The notes under the pieces were generated by a model. It saw only the letters and a program-made list of their open reading frames with translations, did not search any database and was not told the DNA's origin. The translations under genes and the position numbers were made by a program. Positions 7,399 to 13,574 of a stretch of 16,860 bases of DNA are shown in pieces. Location of the stretch: assembly GCA_018402075.1 (NCBI GenBank), contig JAGYJP010000021.1, positions 1 to 16,860 of the forward strand, in the 5' to 3' direction. Position 1 is the first letter of the stretch. Every line of letters begins with the position of its first letter. This DNA comes from Candidatus Nanopelagicales bacterium (lineage in GTDB: Bacteria; Actinomycetota; Actinomycetes; S36-B12).

Positions 7399-7516
7399 CT
7401 GGTCTGATAAATCTGCACGCCGATGGCAGTGGGTGCGAGTCGCGCGTCAATGTTCACACCAATCAATATTTAATTCACTTGAGCCAGCCAATGCTGCGGT
7501 CGAAAGTTAATTGACC

Positions 7517-7522
7517 TAGGCT
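7517..7522 (+). promoter_or_regulatory. -10 box TAGGCT for a leaderless transcript of the DUF3109-like gene
   Basis: TAGGCT fits TANNNT and ends six bases before GTG 7529. No Shine-Dalgarno sequence precedes that GTG. It forms a divergent promoter pair with the ppx -10 box in the 142-base gap 7387-7528. Confidence 0.6.
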
Positions 7523-7528
7523 CATGCC

Positions 7529-8323
7529 GTGCCTGAGGTCCCCCTTGATTTCCCTCGCCAGTGGGTTGAGTTTGTTGACCCTGCCGACAATGATCAATTG
7601 ATCCGGTGTGATCTCACCTGGCTCACTTCCAAGTACAACTGTATTTTCGGTCGGGGTTGCCAAGGCATTGATGCCAATCGACCCGATGCTGGTTGCTGCG
7701 CGCACGGTGCCCACTTCTCGGAGAAAAAGGACGAGAAGCGCGTCCGGTCCTGGGTAAAGAAACTCACACCTGAGTTGTGGGAGAACTACGAAACCGGGCA
7801 TGGCAAAAAAGGATGGATCGAAAAAGAGGATGGTGCCGACAAAACCCGAGTGGTCGACGGTGCCTGCATTTTTCACAACAACATCGATTTCGAGGGTGGC
7901 TACGGCTGCGCCCTGCACCACTTGGCGATCCAAGAAGGTGTGTCTTTTATCGAGACCAAGCCCGAGGTGTGTTGGCAGCTCCCCCTACGCCGTACCTATG
8001 AAAAACAAGACCAGGAAGACGGCCGCGAGCGCCTCGTGGTGGTTCTGGGTGAATACGACCGCCGCGGCTGGGGTGAGGGTGGCCACGACTTCCACTGGTA
8101 CTGCACCGGCAACACCGAGGCCCACAACGCACCCGAGCCGGTATACATCAACTCCAAAGATGAAATCGTGGCTCTAGTGGGCGAATTGGCTTATGAGGAA
8201 CTGGTCAGACTGTGTAAGAATCGGGAGAAGTTACTCACAGACTTCAATAAGCGGGGTAAGAAGAGTGCCGAGGCTGCCAGAATTGGCCTGTCCGTGCACC
8301 CGGCGGATCCACTCGTTAACTGA
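7529..8323 (+). CDS. Cysteine-rich DUF3109/YkgJ-like conserved protein (putative metal or Fe-S binding)
   Basis: A 264-residue cytoplasmic protein with ten cysteines (27, 38, 44, 56, 57, 113, 127, 148, 192, 229). The arrangement resembles the DUF3109/YkgJ family: C-x5-C before GCCAHGAHF (55-63), then GACIF (111-115), GGYGCALHHLA (123-133) and KPEVCWQLPLRR (144-155). These sites probably bind zinc, iron or an iron-sulfur cluster; no enzymatic activity can be assigned. The start is GTG 7529, with a leaderless-type -10 box in place of a ribosome binding site. An ATG at 7524 is out of frame. Its stop is 11 bases before radA, and TGAGGA at the stop forms the radA ribosome binding site, so the two genes are almost certainly co-transcribed, which hints at a shared role in DNA repair or recombination. 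Confidence 0.8.
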   Translation: MPEVPLDFPRQWVEFVDPADNDQLIRCDLTWLTSKYNCIFGRGCQGIDANRPDAGCCAHGAHFSEKKDEKRVRSWVKKLTPELWENYETGHGKKGWIEKEDGADKTRVVDGACIFHNNIDFEGGYGCALHHLAIQEGVSFIETKPEVCWQLPLRRTYEKQDQEDGRERLVVVLGEYDRRGWGEGGHDFHWYCTGNTEAHNAPEPVYINSKDEIVALVGELAYEELVRLCKNREKLLTDFNKRGKKSAEAARIGLSVHPADPLVN

Positions 8324-8334
8324 GGATTTCATCC

Positions 8335-9705
8335 ATGGCCAAAGCAGCCGCGAAAGCACCCTTATATAGGTGTGCCGAATGCGGTTGGTCCAGTGCCAAG
8401 TGGGCGGGCCGGTGTGGTGAGTGCCAAGCATGGGGCACCGTCGAGGAAGTCGGTGCCGCCAAGGGGGCTACGCAGGCAAAACGTTCCAGCACCCCGGCCA
8501 TTCCCATTACAAGTATCGACATCACCCAAGCCCAAGCAGCCAGCACCGGCATCGGTGAATTTGACCGCGCCCTCGGCGGCGGGTTTGTTCCCGGAGCCGT
8601 TCTTCTCCTCGCCGGCGAACCTGGTGTGGGCAAGTCCACCCTGCTGCTCACCGTCGCAGCGCAGTGGGCCAAGCAGGGAAACAGAGTTCTCTACGTCACC
8701 GGTGAGGAATCCGCGGCACAGGTCAGGCTTCGCGCAGAACGCATTGGCGCACTCAGTGACTCGCTGTACTTGGTGGCCGAAACCGATCTTGGTCTAGCAC
8801 TTGGCCACGTCGAAGAAACTCAACCGACTTTATTAATTGTCGATTCCGTTCAAACAATTCAGAGTTCTGAAATTGACGGGGTGTCCGGCGGTGTCACTCA
8901 GGTTAAGGAAGTTGCTGCCGCACTCATTGCCGCGGCGAAAGCTCGCAACATGACCACGGTGCTCGTTGGCCACGTGACAAAAGATGGCTCTGTTGCGGGT
9001 CCTCGCGCCCTGGAACACCTCGTGGACGTAGTTCTGCAATTCGAGGGAGATCGGCACGGCCCATTGCGTCTGGTTCGTGCGGTTAAAAATCGCTACGGCC
9101 CAGCTGACGAAATCGGCTGCTTCGAATTAACCGAAGATGGTATTCACGGCTTGCCCGATCCCAGTGGCCTCTTTCTCGGTGATCGCACCACTCCGGCAGC
9201 GGGCACCTGCGTCACCATCACCATGGAAGGCAAGCGTCCGCTTGTTGCGGAAGTTCAAGCATTGATCGCCCCCACCAGTTCGCCCCAACCGCGTCGGGTC
9301 ACCAGCGGGTTGGATTCTTCTCGCACCGCCATGATGCTCGGCATTTTGGAACGTCGGGCGAATCTGAAACTCTCCACCGCCGATTGTTTTGTTGCCACGG
9401 TCGGTGGCATGCGACTTTTGGAACCGGCCACCGATCTGGCAACCGCTCTCGCGATTGTCAGCAGTGTGAAAGATGTTCCCCTGCCGAGCAGTCTTGTTGC
9501 GATCGGTGAGATCGGGCTCGCCGGTGACATTCGCCGAGTCACCGGTTTGGAAAAAAGGCTGGGTGAAGCCTCACGTCTCGGGTTCACCCACGCGATTATC
9601 CCGGTCGGCACAAAAGTCAACGTCGCTGGAATTACCACCCACCCGGTTGCCAACATCTCAGAAGCAATCACGGCGATCGGGGAGGTTGCGCGCGAGCGGG
9701 ATTAA
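8335..9705 (+). CDS. radA: DNA repair/recombination protein RadA (Sms)
   Basis: A full-length 456-residue RadA, a RecA-related ATPase and hexameric helicase that promotes branch migration of recombination intermediates. Domains in order are a C4 zinc finger (C13, C16, C27, C30), the ATPase core with Walker A GEPGVGKST (94-102) and Walker B LLIVD (166-170), the RadA-specific KNRYG motif (251-255) and a C-terminal Lon-protease-like domain (about 290-440). ATG 8335 has AGGA eight bases upstream, overlapping the previous stop codon. The gene ends only one base before the convergent membrane-protein gene. In many actinobacteria disA directly follows radA; here it does not. Confidence 0.97.
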   Translation: MAKAAAKAPLYRCAECGWSSAKWAGRCGECQAWGTVEEVGAAKGATQAKRSSTPAIPITSIDITQAQAASTGIGEFDRALGGGFVPGAVLLLAGEPGVGKSTLLLTVAAQWAKQGNRVLYVTGEESAAQVRLRAERIGALSDSLYLVAETDLGLALGHVEETQPTLLIVDSVQTIQSSEIDGVSGGVTQVKEVAAALIAAAKARNMTTVLVGHVTKDGSVAGPRALEHLVDVVLQFEGDRHGPLRLVRAVKNRYGPADEIGCFELTEDGIHGLPDPSGLFLGDRTTPAAGTCVTITMEGKRPLVAEVQALIAPTSSPQPRRVTSGLDSSRTAMMLGILERRANLKLSTADCFVATVGGMRLLEPATDLATALAIVSSVKDVPLPSSLVAIGEIGLAGDIRRVTGLEKRLGEASRLGFTHAIIPVGTKVNVAGITTHPVANISEAITAIGEVARERD

Positions 9706-9706
9706 G

Positions 9707-10333
9707 TCAGTCCTTCGCCGTAATGGCAAATGGTGTGGATTCACTGCGCACATCAAGATTTCGGCCAATAACCACATAGCGACCGGGTCTAGCCACCCTT
9801 TTGATGTCCGGGCATCCCTTTTGGCTGAGGCGTCCATTCCACGTGATGGTGGATTGCACTTTGTCTCCTGGCTTAAGGGTGGCGATCCGGATCTTCTTGT
9901 TGTTACTGCAGTCATCACTTGACCACACGTGATACCCGCCCGATTCCACTTCGAGTTCATTGGCCTTGGGTCCCACATCTCGCAGGCAGGCAACATTTCC
10001 CCGGTTCTCAATGGTCAATGTGAGAACCGGCTTCGATCCAACAATGTAAGCGCCGGAGTCGGTGGTGGCCTCCACAAAAATAGCGGAATCCAGACAATCC
10101 ACGGGTTCGACGTTGACCACAACTTCTTCTTCCGCCACGATCACTTCGGAGTTCGCTTCAGCCGCGGTGCTACCGGAGTCAGCGGTGGTGACCTCTCCCG
10201 TGGCATCGCTGCCGAAAACTCCCCGAGCCACCCAGATCAGCGCGAGGGTCAAGGTGATGACCACGAGAACCAGTGCGGCCCTTCGCACCCAGTACACACT
10301 GGGTGCCTCGGGACCGACCGGGTTTAGACTCAC
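9707..10333 (-). CDS. Membrane-anchored extracytoplasmic protein, function unknown (DUF4232-like?)
   Basis: A 208-residue protein with a short cytoplasmic N-terminus, VRR before one membrane segment (about 18-37), an acidic low-complexity linker (about 42-76) and an extracytoplasmic beta-rich domain (about 78-208). Four cysteines (80, 116, 142, 174) could form two disulfides. The domain has the feel of actinobacterial DUF4232-type or cupredoxin-like secreted modules, but I cannot assign it. GTG 10333 has TAGTCT at -12 to -7 and no ribosome binding site. The position between radA and mutY matches the conserved membrane protein Rv3587c in M. tuberculosis, so a positional equivalent is likely even though its role is unknown. 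Confidence 0.8.
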   Translation of the reverse strand: MSLNPVGPEAPSVYWVRRAALVLVVITLTLALIWVARGVFGSDATGEVTTADSGSTAAEANSEVIVAEEEVVVNVEPVDCLDSAIFVEATTDSGAYIVGSKPVLTLTIENRGNVACLRDVGPKANELEVESGGYHVWSSDDCSNNKKIRIATLKPGDKVQSTITWNGRLSQKGCPDIKRVARPGRYVVIGRNLDVRSESTPFAITAKD

Positions 10334-10339
10334 ACCTCA

Positions 10340-10345
10340 AGACTA
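10340..10345 (-). promoter_or_regulatory. -10 box TAGTCT for a leaderless transcript of the membrane-protein gene
   Basis: TAGTCT fits TANNNT, six bases from GTG 10333. It overlaps a possible plus-strand -10, TAATAC (10344-10349), that could serve mutY, so the 63-base divergent region may hold two competing promoters. The mutY box is the weaker suggestion. Confidence 0.55.
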
Positions 10346-10396
10346 ATACGGCACCGCTCCCCTGCGATTTCATGGCGGGCGTGAAACGATTCGGGA

Positions 10397-11296
10397 GTGC
10401 AGCCACCCGTCACTCCCCCTCAGACCAGCACCGTAATTCGGTGGTTTGAGGGTTCGGCGCGGGATTTGCCTTGGCGGCGGTCCAAGGAAAATTCCAGCCC
10501 GGATCCCTGGGGGGTAATGGTCAGTGAGTTCATGCTCCAGCAAACCCCGGTGAATCGGGTGCTACCCGCGTGGAGTGAATGGATGACAACCTGGCCCAGC
10601 CCCGAAGCCCTGGCAGAGGCAACACCGGCCGATGCTATCCGGATGTGGGCGAACCTTGGGTACCCGCGACGAGCGGTGCGATTACACCAGAGCGCGCAAG
10701 TTATTGCGGACCGCTACAACAATCAGGTGCCACAGACTTTTGAACAACTCATTGGGTTACCCGGTGTCGGCGAATACACGGCCAATGCAATTTTGGCCTT
10801 CGCTTTTGATCAACCGACCCTGGTGGTGGATATCAATGTGCGGCGGGTGATCTCACGAGCCTGGCTGGGTCAAGCTCACCCAGCGAACTCACTCTCCGCT
10901 GTTGAGCGCGCATTCGCGCAATCACTGATACCGAAAAACCAAAAACGCGCACCTTTGTGGGCCGCTGCTTCCATGGAGTTGGGTGCATTGGTCTGCACCG
11001 CGAAGAACCCCCAATGCAATGAGTGCCCTATTCGCAAAACATGCCTGTGGTTCACCTCCGGTCGACCCAATAACGCGAATAGGCCTCGGACTCAAGCAAA
11101 GTACGAGGGCAGTGACCGCCAAGAGCGCGGTCGAATTCTGCGCGAACTTCGATCCAGTGATGTGGCACTGTCCATCAAGCAACTGAGGAAAAGCGCAAAA
11201 AACGAACAGCAATTTGATCGCGCACTTCAATCACTGATTAAAGAAGAATTAATTATCCATGTCCCACGATCGAAAGTGTCACTTCCGGAAAGTTAA
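10397..11296 (+). CDS. mutY: A/G-specific adenine DNA glycosylase
   Basis: A 299-residue base-excision enzyme that removes adenine mispaired with 8-oxoguanine. It has the HhH-GPD fold with the catalytic glutamate in SEFMLQQTPV (E44), helix-hairpin-helix LPGVGEYTANAI (121-132), catalytic aspartate in VVDINVRRV (D145) and a 4Fe-4S site C-x6-C-x2-C-x5-C (C200, C207, C210, C216). The length is typical of actinobacterial MutY. The C-terminus ends in a short helical region and I do not recognise the NUDIX-like 8-oxoG-sensing domain of E. coli MutY. GTG 10397 is the only plausible start, since TGA at 10382-10384 closes the frame upstream; no good ribosome binding site precedes it. The 3' end overlaps the convergent dehydrogenase gene by TTAA. 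Confidence 0.95.
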   Translation: MQPPVTPPQTSTVIRWFEGSARDLPWRRSKENSSPDPWGVMVSEFMLQQTPVNRVLPAWSEWMTTWPSPEALAEATPADAIRMWANLGYPRRAVRLHQSAQVIADRYNNQVPQTFEQLIGLPGVGEYTANAILAFAFDQPTLVVDINVRRVISRAWLGQAHPANSLSAVERAFAQSLIPKNQKRAPLWAAASMELGALVCTAKNPQCNECPIRKTCLWFTSGRPNNANRPRTQAKYEGSDRQERGRILRELRSSDVALSIKQLRKSAKNEQQFDRALQSLIKEELIIHVPRSKVSLPES

Positions 11297-12357
11297 TTGC
11301 CCAACTTCAATCGGTAAATGCGGTCGTCCACTCGTGACGGATCGCCGCGACCGTCGGTGTTACTTGAGATCAACCACAGTGAGCCGTCGGGTGCCTGTTC
11401 AATTGTGCGCAGTCTTCCAAGGTCGCCCAATTTCAGTGCAATAGGTGTTTGTGCTTTGGGGTCTGCCGAAGTAACACCGGTTAATGGCACCTGCCACAAC
11501 ACCTCGCCGCGCAAACTCGCAACAAATGCATTGTCTTTTGCAATGGCGATTCCACTGGGCGATGCCAGTGATGTTGGTGCCCATTGCATTTTCGGGCTCA
11601 CATAATTCGGGTTGGTGCTGTACCCCTCATAGAGTGGCCAGCCGTAATTCTCACCTCGTTGAATCAAGTTGAGTTCGTCTGCTTCTTTGCTACCGAACTC
11701 ACTCGCCCACAACTGTCCACGACTGTCAAGGGCAAGACCCTGCACATTGCGGTGACCCGAACTGAATACCCGCGGACCGCCCATGGCTTTTCCATTGCGA
11801 TCAATTAACAGAATTTTTCCACCCAAGTTATTGGGGATCTGTGACAGATCAGGATCTCCCGCGTCGCCGGTGGCCACGTAAATACCACCATCGGGTCGCA
11901 CCAAGATCCGCCCGCCATTGTGATACGAATTTTTAGGGATCCCCGACAGGATCACGGTTGGTTTACCCAACTTGCCACCAACAATCGGAATCCGAACCAC
12001 GCGATTGTCATTCTTAGCCGTGTAGTAGGCGTATAACTCGTTTTTAGAATTCGACAGGGCAATCCCTAAAAGTCCACCTTCACCCGATGGCTCAACGCCC
12101 TGGATTTTGCCCACTATTCGCGTATTGCGACCGGCCGGCTTGGTCGGATCAATTTCCTTAATCAGTGCGGTATCACGCTCACTCACCCACGCTTTACCGT
12201 TGGAGAGGAAAGCCAACCCCCACGGCGATGTCAGGCCCTGTGCCACCACTTTGTCCCGCTCCACCGACGGCACCGCAGTGGCCGGGGCGAAACCAAGAAG
12301 TCCCGCAACAACGACCCCGGCTACGGCCCCAATGAATGACTTTCGCAATCCGCTCAT
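11293..12357 (-). CDS. Exported PQQ-dependent sugar dehydrogenase-like (GSDH/YliI family) beta-propeller
   Basis: A 354-residue secreted six-bladed beta-propeller of the glucose/sorbosone dehydrogenase family, which uses pyrroloquinoline quinone to oxidise aldose sugars outside the cytoplasm. A signal peptide occupies about 1-29 (basic LRK, hydrophobic run, cleavage near ATA-VPS). Family motifs are SPWGLAF (44-50), the catalytic histidine in HNGGR (146-150), VATGDAG (161-167), GHRNVQGLA (201-209) and ADELNLIQRGENYGWP (226-241). No lipobox cysteine is seen, so it is probably soluble or wall-associated. ATG 12357 has only a weak GAAG upstream. No PQQ-biosynthesis genes are in the window, so cofactor supply is unproven. 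It is divergent from the acetolactate decarboxylase-like gene, with an 84-base shared promoter region. Confidence 0.88.
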   Translation of the reverse strand: MSGLRKSFIGAVAGVVVAGLLGFAPATAVPSVERDKVVAQGLTSPWGLAFLSNGKAWVSERDTALIKEIDPTKPAGRNTRIVGKIQGVEPSGEGGLLGIALSNSKNELYAYYTAKNDNRVVRIPIVGGKLGKPTVILSGIPKNSYHNGGRILVRPDGGIYVATGDAGDPDLSQIPNNLGGKILLIDRNGKAMGGPRVFSSGHRNVQGLALDSRGQLWASEFGSKEADELNLIQRGENYGWPLYEGYSTNPNYVSPKMQWAPTSLASPSGIAIAKDNAFVASLRGEVLWQVPLTGVTSADPKAQTPIALKLGDLGRLRTIEQAPDGSLWLISSNTDGRGDPSRVDDRIYRLKLGN

Positions 12358-12429
12358 AACTTCATGAAAACACGAAAAAACGTCTTAGGCAACACCAAGG
12401 ACCCTTTATTGGATTTGCTCTGTACGGAA

Positions 12430-12435
12430 TATGCT
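12430..12435 (+). promoter_or_regulatory. -10 box TATGCT that fixes the start of the decarboxylase-like gene
   Basis: TATGCT fits TANNNT and ends six bases before ATG 12442, predicting a leaderless mRNA. It favours ATG 12442 over the upstream in-frame ATG at 12364, which would bury the signal peptide behind 26 extra residues. Confidence 0.6.
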
Positions 12436-12441
12436 CGCGGA

Positions 12442-13152
12442 ATGATTCGCTCATTTTTCGCCGCCACCCTTGCAGTCAGCCTCGTAATTTTCCCTCACAC
12501 AATTGCAACCGCCGCAGATGATTCAACCGTGCATCAGATCGGCACCTTCGACTACCTGGTGCAGCCGGACTTCACCGGCCTGCAGCTAGCAAACAAGGTG
12601 ACCGATCACACCACCCTCGGTTTGGGAACATTCGCCAATCTAGATGGCGAGCTGGTCATGGTGGGTGGTGTTGCCTATCGGGTACCAACAACTGGAATCC
12701 CCGAACGGATCACGGGCAAGGAACTCACCCCATTTATTCAGGCGATTAATTTCAAACCGACCAAGTCCGGTCCCGTTCCCCCCGGTACCCAGTGCAGTCA
12801 ACTCATTCCAGCCATCAATGCACTCGTAGGAACAGATCAGGGGATTGTTGCCGTTCGGGTCCGCGGAACGTTCACGCAGTTGGAAGCACGCAGTGTTCCC
12901 AAGCAAGAACAACCCTGGCCAACGCTCGCCACCGTGATCGCGCAGCAAACCCAGTTCAAGCTTGACGGAAACAAAGCCGTTCTAGTTGGGTTCCGTCAGG
13001 GATCTGACTTCCTTGGTGTGGGTCAACCCGGGCTTCACCTTCACGGACTCACGTCCATCAAGAATGCCGGTGGTCATATCCTCTCCTGCACTGCGGGCAG
13101 CGATGTGCAACTCTCCGTTCAACGTGCTTCCTCAGTCGACATAAAGAACTAG
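12442..13152 (+). CDS. Exported alpha-acetolactate decarboxylase-like protein (BudA/AldC family), C-terminally short
   Basis: A 236-residue protein with a signal peptide (about 1-24: MIRSFF, hydrophobic run, cleavage near ATA-ADD) and then the acetolactate decarboxylase fold. Family motifs are LGLGTFANLDGE (59-70), TPFIQAINF (96-104), VRVRGTFTQLEARSVPKQ (138-155), LVGFRQ (181-186) and LHLHGL then GGHI (198-213). The zinc-ligand histidines would be H199, H201 and H212, with E70 and R150 as active-site residues. These five correspond to the catalytic set I recall from Brevibacillus AldC (E65, R145, H194, H196, H207) with a constant offset of five. The chain ends 24 residues after H212, before the position of the sixth recalled residue, E253. 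Typical activity makes acetoin from acetolactate; reduced or altered activity is possible. Base use resembles its neighbours. Confidence 0.82.
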   Translation: MIRSFFAATLAVSLVIFPHTIATAADDSTVHQIGTFDYLVQPDFTGLQLANKVTDHTTLGLGTFANLDGELVMVGGVAYRVPTTGIPERITGKELTPFIQAINFKPTKSGPVPPGTQCSQLIPAINALVGTDQGIVAVRVRGTFTQLEARSVPKQEQPWPTLATVIAQQTQFKLDGNKAVLVGFRQGSDFLGVGQPGLHLHGLTSIKNAGGHILSCTAGSDVQLSVQRASSVDIKN

Positions 13153-13159
13153 TGCGGAA

Positions 13160-13185
13160 GTGGTGGCAACCGAAGTCGCCACCAC
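13160..13185 (+). terminator. Hairpin just after the decarboxylase-like gene, no T tract
   Basis: GTGGTGGC (13160-13167) and GCCACCAC (13178-13185) form a perfect 8-pair GC-rich stem with a ten-base loop, seven bases after the TAG stop (13150-13152). No T run follows. It could be a T-less terminator or mRNA 3' end-stabilising hairpin. Confidence 0.5.
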
Positions 13186-13278
13186 CTGGCACGCATGCGG
13201 TTAGACTCGCAACACGTTGAGTAGCCATCGGATAAATTCGCGAAGCACAAGGCTCAGCAGAACCACTCCGACCCGTGC

Positions 13279-13345
13279 TAAGATTCGCTTACTTGGAGCG
13301 AACCTAGCGGTTGGACCCGGCCCCACCGCCGGGTCCTTCTTTTTC
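13279..13345 (+). ncRNA. Possible small RNA: -10 box TAAGAT followed by a strong intrinsic terminator
   Basis: TAAGAT (13279-13284) fits the -10 pattern and would start transcription near A13291. The following 55 or so bases contain a small hairpin AACC-TAGC-GGTT (13301-13312) and run directly into a strong terminator with a T tract. No -35 is evident. The same signals could instead be chance upstream sequence of a terminator for readthrough from 12442-13152, so this is tentative. Confidence 0.3.
13313..13345 (+). terminator. Rho-independent terminator
   Basis: GGACCCGG (13313-13320) pairs perfectly with CCGGGTCC (13329-13336), with a ninth C-G pair inside, a six-base loop and the T-rich tail TTCTTTTT immediately after. 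It is oriented for plus-strand transcripts, and the minus strand has no equivalent T tract, so it would stop readthrough from the decarboxylase-like gene or end a small RNA. Confidence 0.8.
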
Positions 13346-13574
13346 GGTGAAGGATTTCGCATCCGTCACATCACCCCCCTTCCACCCCCACCATCCCCTC
13401 GCAGATTCCCCGCAAGCCACACGGGGTTCGAGGACCTAGGTCAGGGACAACGAGGCAACGCCGCACCAACAAACACACTCAGCACCACAACGCTAAATGC
13501 GAAAAAGATGGATACAAAGATGCAAATGGTTACTTGTGGAAAGTGCGGAGTGGGCCGTCTGCGAACGTGGGGAT

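Larger units (their letters stand above)
13153..13574. other. Gene-free convergent intergenic region (422 bases)
   Basis: The region lies between two convergent genes. It contains the 13160-13185 hairpin, a possible small transcript ending at an intrinsic terminator (13313-13345), a 5-pair hairpin CCCCG-N9-CGGGG (13408-13426) and the 10-base palindrome GACCTAGGTC (13433-13442). Open frames here have low-complexity proline/serine translations on the plus strand and lack start codons on the minus strand, so I call no protein gene. Confidence 0.6.

Noticed and set aside
13261..13345. Possible tRNA-like sequence near GAACCTAGCGG and the GC-rich hairpin
   Set aside because: No cloverleaf can be drawn; T-loop GGTTCGAAT and an anticodon arm are absent.
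13441..13540. Minus-strand hydrophobic stretch (FAFSVVVLSVFVGAALP) that looks like a membrane segment
   Set aside because: No start codon or ribosome binding site precedes it and no longer protein-like frame surrounds it. It is probably chance or a very decayed remnant.
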